64,000 nt of DNA, taken from assembly GCF_000829445.1 (NCBI RefSeq), contig NZ_JXRQ01000025.1, forward strand, positions 1 through 64,000, read 5' to 3'. The translations under genes and the position numbers were made by a program. Below, piece after piece: positions 1 through 7,663 of this stretch. Under the pieces are notes generated by a model. It ran no database searches and had not been told where the DNA came from. It worked only from the letters and a program-made list of their open reading frames with translations. The DNA comes from Jeotgalibacillus alimentarius (lineage in GTDB: Bacteria; Bacillota; Bacilli; Bacillales; Jeotgalibacillaceae). Every line of letters starts with the position of its first letter. The stretch's first letter is position 1.

Positions 1-129
1 TAGTCAACAATTACGATACAGGAGTTTTCGTTTTCTTTCTATTTATAACTGTTAAATTGTGCTAAATATGGTCTATCCCACGGGTTGTGGTGATGAACCT
101 AAATTCATTCAACAAAGGGGATGTTCAGG

Positions 130-816
130 TTGAAAAATCTTTTCAAGTCAAAAAAGTTTTTATCTGCACTTGTTTTATTGGGGATTTTCTTATTAGGTAC
201 TGGGGTAGGCAACGGCTATGCAACTGTACCTTTAGATGATGTGAAATTTAATTATGATGAAGCACAAAATGAAGTTCTAACAAAACAAGAAGCAATTGAA
301 GATCTGGAAGCAGAGTTGGAAGCTAAGCAGAAAGAAATTGAGTCTGCCGAATCAAAGCATGATTCAGTTTTGAAAAATATTGAAGATGATCAAGAAAAAT
401 ACGATACAGCTATGACTCTTTATGAAGATAGAGAGACATTATCTAAGGAAGTTAAAGAACTAACAGACAACCTGGAATCAAAGCAGTCACAGGTAGCAGG
501 CCTAGATGAAACTATTGACACTAAAAAAGCTGAATTATCCACAGTAAATGAGAGAATCAAAGCAGCTGAAGGCGGTCCAATAGAATTACCTGCAGGTAAA
601 TTTGTTGTCGGTAAAGATCTCCCTGTAGGTCGCTATAAAGTTGAACCCATTGGTAGAGGAAGTAATTTTGCTACCTACGATAATGAAGGTTATCTTGACG
701 TTAATATCATTCTTTCTGCCGATAGCTCTATTGGAGTAAGTGAGTATGTTACTTATATGCTTGCTGACTACTTGATTGAATCAGATACACCAGCAATATA
801 TACACCAGTTCAATAA
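130..816 (+). CDS. Coiled-coil surface protein with N-terminal membrane anchor
   Basis: Predicted 228 residues if the TTG at 130 is the start; the in-frame ATG at 121 directly abuts the AAAGGGG ribosome site, whereas the TTG has a 9-base spacing, like the GTG start of the peptidase gene at 3272. An N-terminal hydrophobic segment (LSALVLLGIFLLG) acts as signal or anchor. Residues of about 35-140 are heptad-rich coiled coil (Glu/Lys/Asp-rich). The last 75 residues, beginning PAGKFVVGKDLPVGRY, form a small beta domain seen in many secreted Bacillus proteins. The stop codon is followed in the same frame by a remnant Excalibur domain (817-939). Function unknown; a wall-associated accessory protein is likely. 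Confidence 0.7.
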   Translation: MKNLFKSKKFLSALVLLGIFLLGTGVGNGYATVPLDDVKFNYDEAQNEVLTKQEAIEDLEAELEAKQKEIESAESKHDSVLKNIEDDQEKYDTAMTLYEDRETLSKEVKELTDNLESKQSQVAGLDETIDTKKAELSTVNERIKAAEGGPIELPAGKFVVGKDLPVGRYKVEPIGRGSNFATYDNEGYLDVNIILSADSSIGVSEYVTYMLADYLIESDTPAIYTPVQ

Positions 817-939
817 AAGGAGTTCTTCGATTCATGCACACTGGTAGGAACAGTCTATCCAGACGGTGTGCCTTAAAGACATGCTGCTTATCAAGGTAAA
901 ATGGATCGTGATAAAGATGGATGGGCTTGTGAAAACTGA
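817..939 (+). pseudogene. Excalibur calcium-binding domain remnant, two in-frame stops
   Basis: Reading on in the frame of the preceding gene past its TAA at 814-816 gives CTLVGTVYPDGVP, a second TAA at 874-876, then HAAYQGKMDRDKDGWACEN and a TGA at 937-939. This matches the Excalibur signature (cysteine, VYPDGV, AYQ, DRDKDGWACE). The domain normally sits at the C terminus of exported proteins of this kind. Both interrupting codons are TAA, so the extension is probably decayed. A sequencing error could remove one stop but hardly both. Confidence 0.7.
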
Positions 940-962
940 TAATGACTATGGGGGTAGAACAT

Positions 963-2141
963 ATGCCAGAAAATAAAACAGATCAAATCTTTAAGTTAAG
1001 AGGATACTTACATGATTACATCAATTCTGCATCTCTTCAAATTTTCTTAAAAGATCAGGGAGTTAATAACGATGGCTTAAAGCCGGGAATGATCTCGGCA
1101 TTAGAAGATGCTGTTAATGAGGATGAAATCTCTGATTCAGATCTATATCTTTTCTTAGATAAAGAAATACGGTTTGGACGACATAGAACCATTTTCATCA
1201 AAGACATAGCTGAATCAGATATTTCGACTTTAAAAACTATGAGCGAAGATGAAATCAAAAGTATTATTATTAATAAAGGCTTTGCTATACCTAACAATAA
1301 TATTCTGTCTGTAGAATTGCCAGATACCACAACTTTGGCAGAAGTAATTATTGAGCCTGGTAGCAGGATTTATTTAACCTTCATTGAGACTGTTAAAGTT
1401 TTAAAAACTGAAACTGTTAGCAGAGAGAATAATTTTTACTTTGTTGAAATTGATCTTGAAAATTCCAGATTTAGTGTGAGGCTGTATCCAAGATCTAAGC
1501 AAATAAACAGCCGAAATAAAATTGTACCCTACAGCATTCATTTCTTTAATATTGAAAGAACTCTGAAAAGAATTTTTGGATTTTCAACAATTCAAACTAC
1601 TCATTATAAGAATACTCTATATGACATTGCTAACGATTTCACACAAAAAGCGGAACAAAAATGGGTCAATAAAGTTAATGCTCACGACAAAGCACTAGAT
1701 GATTTTACGGATATGATGCTGACGAAATTACCAGACATAAAGCCAAGTGAGTTTAACCTACGAAATAAATTACAGAAGCTTCTCGAGAGAGCATTAATTC
1801 AGAGTAACTTTGATGATTTAAAGCAACAACATTCTAAGAAAAAAGGATACCTACGCAAATTTAATTTTTCTGATAGCACTGGCGGTGTAGTTAATGCCTC
1901 TTCTCAGGAACGCGAACGTTCTATTGACTTATCAGAAATATACTATGATACTAAGGATACGATAGACCAGCTTAAAAAATATGACAAAGTTTGGGTTTAT
2001 TGGTTCACAGATGGGGAACCAATTGAAAACAGACTTGAAGCGAATGATGATTATTTAGAGATTCATTTTTTTAAGCACATTAGTCAGGAGGACTTATTCT
2101 ATGTTCTTTCCGAAATTAAAGATTTTATATCAAGCTCCTGA
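963..2141 (+). CDS. Hypothetical 392-residue soluble protein, first gene of an overlapping operon
   Basis: I do not recognise this family. No signal peptide, membrane helix, nucleotide-binding loop or metal motif is visible. The protein is mixed alpha/beta, with a charged N-terminal half, a lysine-rich segment near residue 295 (QQHSKKKGYLRKF) and an aromatic C-terminal block (KVWVYWFTDGEP). The ATG at 963 is preferred to the one at 942 because GGGGGT lies seven bases before it. Its last 41 bases overlap the next gene, whose ribosome site (GGAGG-type) is inside this reading frame, so the two are translationally coupled. Position inside the integrated element suggests an accessory, possibly defensive, role (inference). 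Confidence 0.75.
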   Translation: MPENKTDQIFKLRGYLHDYINSASLQIFLKDQGVNNDGLKPGMISALEDAVNEDEISDSDLYLFLDKEIRFGRHRTIFIKDIAESDISTLKTMSEDEIKSIIINKGFAIPNNNILSVELPDTTTLAEVIIEPGSRIYLTFIETVKVLKTETVSRENNFYFVEIDLENSRFSVRLYPRSKQINSRNKIVPYSIHFFNIERTLKRIFGFSTIQTTHYKNTLYDIANDFTQKAEQKWVNKVNAHDKALDDFTDMMLTKLPDIKPSEFNLRNKLQKLLERALIQSNFDDLKQQHSKKKGYLRKFNFSDSTGGVVNASSQERERSIDLSEIYYDTKDTIDQLKKYDKVWVYWFTDGEPIENRLEANDDYLEIHFFKHISQEDLFYVLSEIKDFISSS

Positions 2142-2643
2142 GGTCACTAAGTATATTGTAAATGAGTTCGATAGATGGCTTGGCACCCTCAGTAAAATGA
2201 GATATGACTATATTAATCCATTAGATTTTGCAACGGCAGCCCAGGTAGACAACGCAATGACATTAAACCTATTTTCCCTATGTGTAGATGAAGAGATATT
2301 TAATAAAGAAGATACAACTCCTTTATTAAGAGTCAAATACATAGTTGAATGTCCGTTCTGTGGAGAACACTATAAAACCTATTATAATCATCAGGACATT
2401 CCTAATGAATATGTTCAATGTCATGATGAATCATGTGAAGAGTTCAATCCATATGAGAGCCCGCATAAAATAGTGATCTTTTTTGAACTTTTAGATTCTC
2501 CGGAAATTCCTAAGAGCAAACAAATCACTATTTTTGACAAAACACCAGCTTCCCCCTCGTTCAGTGCAGATGATCTAGAAAGCATTAGAAATGAAATGCC
2601 TGAAGATAAAACTAAGTTTGTGGATCATTTATGGAGAAGATAA
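2101..2643 (+). CDS. Hypothetical 180-residue zinc-ribbon protein
   Basis: Not recognised as a known family. Cysteines 84, 87, 107 and 112 (CPFC, then C-x4-C) form a credible zinc ribbon in the middle of the protein. The N-terminal part is helical and the C-terminal 40 residues look disordered. It starts inside the preceding gene and overlaps the following gene by 13 bases, so all three should be made together. A zinc ribbon would suit nucleic-acid or protein contact; nothing catalytic is visible. Confidence 0.75.
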   Translation: MFFPKLKILYQAPEVTKYIVNEFDRWLGTLSKMRYDYINPLDFATAAQVDNAMTLNLFSLCVDEEIFNKEDTTPLLRVKYIVECPFCGEHYKTYYNHQDIPNEYVQCHDESCEEFNPYESPHKIVIFFELLDSPEIPKSKQITIFDKTPASPSFSADDLESIRNEMPEDKTKFVDHLWRR

Positions 2644-3197
2644 AAGGTTTAATCAATCCAAAAAGCTTTTGGTATACATTAATATTTACAATTTCTATTT
2701 CATCTGCGACTTTACTAATTTTAATCAACTTTTCAGAAATTAATTTAATTGACAAGATTTTTGATATCTCTACCTCTATTTCGTCGGCATTGATCGGAGG
2801 ATTAATAGCTTTAACCGTCAGCTATTCTCAGATCAAGTCAACGAGAGAGATTGAAGACCAGAAAAGAAAGACAATTGAAAGAGCGACTATAATTGCTTCC
2901 ATTTCCGAACTAGAAACCTTAGAGCATACATTAAATACTTTTTGCAAAGTTGGTTTCCCTGAAAATACGAAAGCATTTATAGGTGTTGATTCTCTAAACG
3001 AATTTAAGATGAATTTTTTATATGTTTTAAATGAAAATGAACTAAATGAATTTCTAGATATTTGGAGTAAATTATTTTTACTTCAAGTCGATAAGGTAAA
3101 CTTAAACGAAGACTCCTTAAAACAAAAAGTACAAGAACTTCTACCAAAGATAGAATTAATGATTATTATACTAAAGAAAAAGAATACAGAAATTTAA
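2631..3197 (+). CDS. Hypothetical two-helix membrane protein (188 aa)
   Basis: Two hydrophobic stretches, about residues 13-33 (YTLIFTISISSATLLILIN) and 44-66 (STSISSALIGGLIALTVSY), are followed by a charged, helical cytoplasmic tail of about 120 residues. This layout is common for small membrane effectors in bacterial defence loci, but no family is recognised. The start overlaps the previous gene by 13 bases and has no strong ribosome site of its own, implying coupled translation. It ends 75 bases before the peptidase gene, with a weak hairpin and T-run between. Confidence 0.75.
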   Translation: MEKIKGLINPKSFWYTLIFTISISSATLLILINFSEINLIDKIFDISTSISSALIGGLIALTVSYSQIKSTREIEDQKRKTIERATIIASISELETLEHTLNTFCKVGFPENTKAFIGVDSLNEFKMNFLYVLNENELNEFLDIWSKLFLLQVDKVNLNEDSLKQKVQELLPKIELMIIILKKKNTEI

Positions 3198-3198
3198 T

Positions 3199-3225
3199 GA
3201 CTTCCATTTCTGGGAGTTTTCTTTT
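3199..3225 (+). terminator. Weak hairpin with T-run after the three-gene operon
   Basis: ACTTCC pairs with GGGAGT around a six-base loop and is followed by TTTTCTTTT. The stem is only six pairs with one G-T pair, so termination may be partial. Confidence 0.45.
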
Positions 3226-3271
3226 ATACTAAAAAGGGAACATATGTTCTATAAGGAAAGGGGATGTTCCC
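3225..3271 (+). promoter_or_regulatory. Promoter -10 with LexA-like box and overlapping inverted repeat
   Basis: A -10 hexamer TATACT (3225-3230) is followed at 3238-3249 by GAACATATGTTC, a perfect match to the core of the Gram-positive LexA (DinR) box. GGGAACAT (3236-3243) can also pair with ATGTTCCC (3264-3271), which would hold the ribosome site AAGGAAAGGGG in a loop just before the GTG start at 3272. No good -35 is visible. The sequence is direct; SOS control is inference. Confidence 0.6.
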
Positions 3272-3799
3272 GTGAAATTAGCCACTTCGCACTTGGAAGA
3301 CTACGTACAGAAGATGTACGAGTCAATTGATATTTACAAACCCGAACAGTTAGACATGGAAACGATCGCTTCAAGACTGGGTGTGTCCCTCATTCTTGAA
3401 GAAACGAACAGCAGATGCATGGACACGTATGAAGATTGCTTTATCTTTATTGATTCACGCTTGTCGGATCAGCAACAGTTTGAAGAATTCTGCCACGAGC
3501 TCTGCCATGCAATGTGGCATATGGGTACCCAGCGTAATATGCCTCTGCCCTACATGTTGTACCAAGAGTGGAAAGCTGAAGGGTTTATGCTGCAAGCAGC
3601 AGTCCCCTCTTTCATGTTGGAATCGGTCATCAGTAAAGCTCACTATAAGCATGAAGCAGTAGCGCTCATCTCAAAAACATTTGGAATTACTGAAGACACT
3701 GCATTTAAAAGACTTAAGCAACACTTGTTAAAAGTTCAGAATCACGAACTTAATGAACAGTTCCAATACAAAATGAAGCGTATTTACAGATATCTTTAG
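3272..3799 (+). CDS. ImmA/IrrE-type zinc metallopeptidase
   Basis: 175 residues with the gluzincin motif HELCH (residues 75-79) and a downstream glutamate-containing helix (YQEWKAEGFMLQAA), matching the ImmA/IrrE family (DUF955). In ICEBs1 and related elements ImmA cleaves the repressor ImmR after DNA damage. No ImmR-like helix-turn-helix gene is next to it here, so its substrate may be elsewhere in the element. It starts with GTG behind AAGGAAAGGGG and lies under a LexA-like box. The next gene follows after 9 bases. Confidence 0.85.
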   Translation: MKLATSHLEDYVQKMYESIDIYKPEQLDMETIASRLGVSLILEETNSRCMDTYEDCFIFIDSRLSDQQQFEEFCHELCHAMWHMGTQRNMPLPYMLYQEWKAEGFMLQAAVPSFMLESVISKAHYKHEAVALISKTFGITEDTAFKRLKQHLLKVQNHELNEQFQYKMKRIYRYL

Positions 3800-3808
3800 G
3801 AGGTCGCT

Positions 3809-4006
3809 ATGTCAAAACACAAGATCATGAAGATGAGCGAAGCTACAGCAAAATACAGTAAAGATGGTCAGCAAGAATATATACCATTGATCGGTAAAAT
3901 GTACGACATTGACGGAGAGTTGCACTGTGAAGTTTTAGAGTACCGTGATTTTGATGGCAACAAAATGCCTGATGATGGATCAGAAAATGAACTGTTAATT
4001 AACTGA
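3809..4006 (+). CDS. Small hypothetical protein (65 aa)
   Basis: Preceded by a strong ribosome site (TAGGAGG) nine bases after the peptidase stop, so probably in one operon with it. The protein is hydrophilic, with a basic N terminus (MSKHKIMKM) and an acidic C terminus (PDDGSENELL). No known domain is recognised. A partner or substrate role for the peptidase is possible but unsupported. Confidence 0.7.
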   Translation: MSKHKIMKMSEATAKYSKDGQQEYIPLIGKMYDIDGELHCEVLEYRDFDGNKMPDDGSENELLIN

Positions 4007-4136
4007 TGACGAAAGTTTCACAAATGTTATTTTTGTTTGCCGAACTCTAAGCTGCCGACGTTCGGTGAACTCACTTCAATTTCGTCACTGACTAATATGT
4101 TTTTGCTTGATAATGGATGTATAAGGTGGTGATAAG

Positions 4137-5321
4137 ATGCACTGCAGAAAAGTAAAAACGAAAAAAGGTGAAGTGTGGGAGTGCATGGATGATGCTCCCC
4201 CTCACCCTGTTACAGGTAAAAGAAGACGTGTTTCTGCGAGAGATAAAAACAGAGGTGTTTGCAAATCAAAAGTTGAAAAGAAAATTGAGCAGCTGACTGA
4301 ACATGGTTTATTAGTAGCTGGATCAAAAGCTAACATTACATTTGAACAGTTGGCCAATCTTTGGCTTAAAGAGGTTACTACAGGTTCAAAGAGTTCTACC
4401 AAGTATTCTTACGCTTACCATATCAAAAGGTTTAACAAGTATGTCTCTAAGATCGATGTGAGATCGTTTACTAGAAAGATGTATCAAAACGTTTTAAATG
4501 AGATGTCCCGGGACGAATATGCCGAGAATACGATCATTAATGCACATTCAACTGCTAAGAAAATATTTCACCAGGCTGTTATCTGGGACATTCTAAAAGA
4601 TTCTCCCGCTGAGTATGCAAGAGTTCCTAAAAAGCTGAAAACGGTAGAAGAAATTGAAACGAATGAAGTTGAAGAAATGTATTTTAACCCTGCTGATCTT
4701 GAAAGGTTTTTAAAAGCAAGTATTGATGTTGGACTCAAAGATGATGCGTTTTTCATTTACACCTTATCCTTTACTGGTATGCGGATCGGAGAAATATCAG
4801 CGCTCACTGAGCAAGATATTAACTTTGATACGAATGAAATTCGAGTGAGTAAAACGCTATATAACATCAGCGGAGACACCTCAAAATATGAGATCACAGT
4901 ACCAAAAACGACCACTTCCGCAAGGTATGTATCGTTCGGTCCCAAGTTAAGTTTTGTATTAAAAAAACAAATCAATCAAATGAAAGAAGAAATTCTCGCT
5001 AATGGTCCTGACTTTAATCAACAACGATTTTTATCCGTCAATGAAAAAGGGAATCCAAGGACTCCCCGCTTCATTCACTATCGTGTATCAAGACTAAAAG
5101 CTAAATTGAGTTATAAGGGTAAAGTCCACCCGCATAAATTCAGACATACACATACTTCTCTGCTTGCTGAGGCTGGCGTGCAGCTTCATGTCATAATGAG
5201 CCGTATGGGACATGCAGATTCGGCCACTACGAAAAAAATCTATTTGCACGTTACAAAATCCGCAAAAGAAAATGCACCTCTTACTGTTGAAGAGAAATAC
5301 AAAAACATGCTGGATTTTTAA
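4137..5321 (+). CDS. int: Tyrosine integrase (phage/ICE type)
   Basis: 394 residues: N-terminal arm-binding domain (about 1-55), SAM-like core-binding domain (70-165) and catalytic domain. The catalytic set is visible: Arg216 (TGMRIGE), His333 and Arg336 (HPHKFRH), His359 (MGHA) and Tyr369 (KKIYLHV). Length and motifs match integrases of ICEBs1-like elements and temperate phages of Firmicutes. RBS AAGGTGG precedes the ATG. Its downstream 190 bases, with the direct repeat TGTCAGGG twice at about 5337-5356, probably contain arm sites and the attachment site. Confidence 0.95.
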   Translation: MHCRKVKTKKGEVWECMDDAPPHPVTGKRRRVSARDKNRGVCKSKVEKKIEQLTEHGLLVAGSKANITFEQLANLWLKEVTTGSKSSTKYSYAYHIKRFNKYVSKIDVRSFTRKMYQNVLNEMSRDEYAENTIINAHSTAKKIFHQAVIWDILKDSPAEYARVPKKLKTVEEIETNEVEEMYFNPADLERFLKASIDVGLKDDAFFIYTLSFTGMRIGEISALTEQDINFDTNEIRVSKTLYNISGDTSKYEITVPKTTTSARYVSFGPKLSFVLKKQINQMKEEILANGPDFNQQRFLSVNEKGNPRTPRFIHYRVSRLKAKLSYKGKVHPHKFRHTHTSLLAEAGVQLHVIMSRMGHADSATTKKIYLHVTKSAKENAPLTVEEKYKNMLDF

Positions 5322-5475
5322 AAAATCTGAGATTATGTCAGGGTTTTGTCAGGGAAAATCATCAAATTACTTTATTGACCTCCCCTGAACTTTGATATAA
5401 AGGTATTCATAAAACTTATATAGATGTATAAATATCATAATGGATAAGGATCTATTTATCTTTTCTTCATGACTT

Positions 5476-5503
5476 CACGCTCAGTTACCTGAGCGTGTTT
5501 TTT
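5476..5503 (+). terminator. Intrinsic terminator after the integrase
   Basis: Nine-base-pair stem CACGCTCAG / CTGAGCGTG with a TTAC loop, followed by six T. It lies between the plus-strand element and the minus-strand polymerase gene. Confidence 0.85.
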
Positions 5504-5509
5504 ATTCCT

Positions 5510-6787
5510 TTATTCAGCAGGCTGCTTCGATATATGACCGCCCACCAGCCTTGCCCTCCTTCTTGTCGTGCCACCTTCTGTATAGGAAACAGCTCTCAGA
5601 AGTGACGTGGACCCAAATCTGCGTCTTACATCATCCATCACATAACCAAGGTGATGCACTTTCTCTCTTCGTGGGTTAAACAGGTCGAGCTGCAGTGCTG
5701 AATCATCTGCTAAATTGGTCAGTGAGATAGAGATTTTCCGCACCGGAAACGGCTGCAGGTTTTCATGCAGAATCTGCAGACATATGTCATAGATCTCCAT
5801 CGTAATAGAGGTTGGCTTATGGAGAGACTTTGAGCGGTGAAATGATTTGATCGGCGTGCGCTTACTGTAGCCGATGCCAAGATGAATCGTACGGCCCCCC
5901 AGATGCTTATTTCTGGCTCTTCTTGCGACTTCCTCACACATTTCCAGTAATACCGCTTCAATTTCCTCCAGCTTATGGTAATCCCTCAAAAGGATCTGAC
6001 TCTTTCCGTAGCTGACCTGTCCCTGAATAATCGGTGCGCCAATTTCGGAGCGGTCGATGCCATGTGCGTGGTAATAAAGCTGGTTTCCCATGACACCGAA
6101 AACTGCCTCTAGTCTTTTCAGGTCATAGGCAGCTAAATCACCGATTGAATACATTCCCATACGATTCAGACGTTTTTCAAGCTGGCGGCCGATCCCCCAC
6201 ATCGCTGACAATGGCTTGAGCGGCCACAATTTCTTTGGGATATCCTCAAAAGTCCATTCACATATCCCCTTTTTCTTTGCTTCAAGATCAAGACAGAGTT
6301 TGGCGATCAGCATATTCGGTCCAATCCCGATCGCACACGGAAGCCCGAACTCGCGCATCATATCATCAGAGATCATCTGTGCAACTGCATGCGGTCCTCC
6401 CCACAAAGCAGAAGTCCCGTCGATCTGAATAAAACTTTCATCTACACTGTAAACGTGAATATTTTCTTTTGGAACGAACCGTGTGAAGATCTTGGTGATT
6501 TCAGTTGACAGTCTGAGGTACTGTCCCATGTCCGGTTCAATTAATTGAAGGTCTGTAATATCAGGAATTTCGTGACGGCGCGTACCCGTTCTGATCCCAT
6601 GCTCTTTTTTAGCGCGCGGGGAAGCCGCAAGAACCACACTTCCCTTCTGCTCCTGATTTCCAATAATCGCAATTTTACATTTCAATGGATCCTGCCCGAG
6701 TTCGACTGCTGTACAGCTTGCATAAAAGCTTCTCATATCCACACACAGGATTTCTCTTTTTTTCTCAAGCGAATAGTCAACCTCCAT
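5510..6787 (-). CDS. yqjW: Y-family (DinB/UmuC-like) DNA polymerase, YqjW/UvrX type
   Basis: 425 residues from the ATG at 6787; a longer upstream reading frame exists but would run through the promoter and LexA box, and GGGAGTG precedes 6787. Catalytic carboxylates are visible: Asp17 (CVDMRSFYAS) and Asp116-Glu117 (YSVDESF). Finger, thumb and little-finger regions follow in normal order, and the length matches B. subtilis YqjW (412) and UvrX (416). It performs translesion synthesis during the SOS response. No YolD-like partner gene is adjacent. Confidence 0.93.
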   Translation of the reverse strand: MEVDYSLEKKREILCVDMRSFYASCTAVELGQDPLKCKIAIIGNQEQKGSVVLAASPRAKKEHGIRTGTRRHEIPDITDLQLIEPDMGQYLRLSTEITKIFTRFVPKENIHVYSVDESFIQIDGTSALWGGPHAVAQMISDDMMREFGLPCAIGIGPNMLIAKLCLDLEAKKKGICEWTFEDIPKKLWPLKPLSAMWGIGRQLEKRLNRMGMYSIGDLAAYDLKRLEAVFGVMGNQLYYHAHGIDRSEIGAPIIQGQVSYGKSQILLRDYHKLEEIEAVLLEMCEEVARRARNKHLGGRTIHLGIGYSKRTPIKSFHRSKSLHKPTSITMEIYDICLQILHENLQPFPVRKISISLTNLADDSALQLDLFNPRREKVHHLGYVMDDVRRRFGSTSLLRAVSYTEGGTTRRRARLVGGHISKQPAE

Positions 6788-6842
6788 CGCTCTCACACTC
6801 CCGGTTTTATCATTTTCTATATCTATACCCTGTTTTCTTAAA

Positions 6843-6871
6843 ATTATACGAACAAGCGTTCTGTTTGTAAA
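6843..6871 (-). promoter_or_regulatory. SigA promoter with embedded LexA (DinR) box for the Y-family polymerase
   Basis: On the minus strand TTTACA (6866-6871), 17-base spacer, TATAAT (6843-6848). The spacer contains AGAACGCTTGTTCG (6849-6862), 13 of 14 positions of the CGAACRNRYGTTYG SOS box. Bound LexA would block polymerase directly. Confidence 0.88.
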
Positions 6872-6940
6872 CAAAATCATTTTTCCAATTAAGGAACATA
6901 TCTAAAACCGTTTCAAAATATGATTTTTTTACAAGAGCGG

Positions 6941-6946
6941 TATAAT
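6941..6946 (+). promoter_or_regulatory. Probable -10 element of the small CxxC gene
   Basis: TATAAT 33 bases before the ATG at 6979. No convincing -35 is seen; an AAGGTGG ribosome site lies 8 bases before the start. Confidence 0.5.
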
Positions 6947-6978
6947 AAAGAAAATTGCTGATAAGGTGGTGAATGTAA

Positions 6979-7146
6979 ATGTCACTCCTTCCATTTCATG
7001 AACGTTACAACCTCGTGGAAGTACCGGAAGATTATCAAAATGAAAATCCTGATTTTGTTGTGATGAGAGATGAACATGATAAATGCTACCTCTGTGACAA
7101 ATCAGACGCTGAGGTATTGAGGGGTCTGAACTTTACAGAAGTATGA
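6979..7146 (+). CDS. Small protein with CxxC-type motif (55 aa)
   Basis: Encodes MSLLPFHERYNLVEVPEDYQ and so on, ending in LNFTEV. The only notable motif is CYLC (Cys-x-x-Cys) after an acidic stretch, possibly a half metal site. It has its own -10, a good ribosome site and its own terminator, so it is a separate transcription unit divergent from the polymerase. No family recognised. Confidence 0.7.
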   Translation: MSLLPFHERYNLVEVPEDYQNENPDFVVMRDEHDKCYLCDKSDAEVLRGLNFTEV

Positions 7147-7187
7147 AAAAAGCGTCCAAAAGTGATCAACACTCTTGGACGCTTTTC
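7147..7187. terminator. Bidirectional terminator
   Basis: AAAAGCGTCCAA pairs with TTGGACGCTTTT; A-run and T-run on the two sides serve both the small CxxC gene (+) and yuzD (-). Confidence 0.85.
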
Positions 7188-7191
7188 AATA

Positions 7192-7521
7192 TTATTCAGC
7201 CGTCTGGAACCCGTACTTTTCAAGCTCTTTATACACGGCCTTCAATCTTGGATTCCCTTCACCGACGATTTCATCCTCAACCAAAACAACCGGATAAAAT
7301 AAATCCTCTTCCCACACCCGTTCCACAAAAGCAGCCTTTTTGGGATCTTCCTGCTCAGTGTTAATGTCCACGTAGTCCATCACAAACTTGCGGTCAGGAA
7401 ACTTCCGGCCAATCGCCGCCTCCAGCCACTCATAAGTCTCTTTAGAAGAAGGCGCCCCCACACAACTCGCACAAATCGTCTCTGCCCCATACACCGTAAT
7501 CGTCACAGCCTCATTCGCCAT
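7192..7521 (-). CDS. yuzD: YuzD-family disulfide oxidoreductase-like protein
   Basis: 109 residues, length of the YuzD/DUF1462 family, with CASC (Cys17, Cys20) in a thioredoxin-like fold beginning TITVYGAETICASC. The ATG at 7521 has GGGAG nine bases upstream and is preferred to the frame start at 7530. As in B. subtilis it sits beside yutI, the NifU-type scaffold, pointing to a redox role near iron-sulfur assembly; the exact reaction is not known. Confidence 0.88.
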   Translation of the reverse strand: MANEAVTITVYGAETICASCVGAPSSKETYEWLEAAIGRKFPDRKFVMDYVDINTEQEDPKKAAFVERVWEEDLFYPVVLVEDEIVGEGNPRLKAVYKELEKYGFQTAE

Positions 7522-7663
7522 ATCAAACAACTCCCTTTTTTAATCGCTCATGATCATACATGTTGATTCATACTATAGTCATTAGATTTACTTACATTTC
7601 TGTTGATTTTCACTGCATTGCTTATGAAGTATCAACTGGCTTAAAAGTATAAAAAGAAACATT

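Larger units (their letters stand above)
1..5500. mobile_element. Right part of an integrated element ending in a tyrosine integrase
   Basis: Everything here reads on the plus strand and is more AT-rich than the host genes that follow. It contains hypothetical genes, an ImmA-type peptidase and a phage/ICE-type integrase as the last gene, which is the usual order next to an attachment site. The host block begins with the minus-strand polymerase gene ending at 5510. The left end is outside the window and no duplicated attachment core can be identified, so the right limit (about 5330-5500) is inferred. No structural, replication or conjugation genes are seen. Confidence 0.6.

Noticed and set aside
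1-120. Attachment site at the left window edge
   Set aside because: No repeat shared with 5322-5500 was found, so the left end of the element cannot be placed here.
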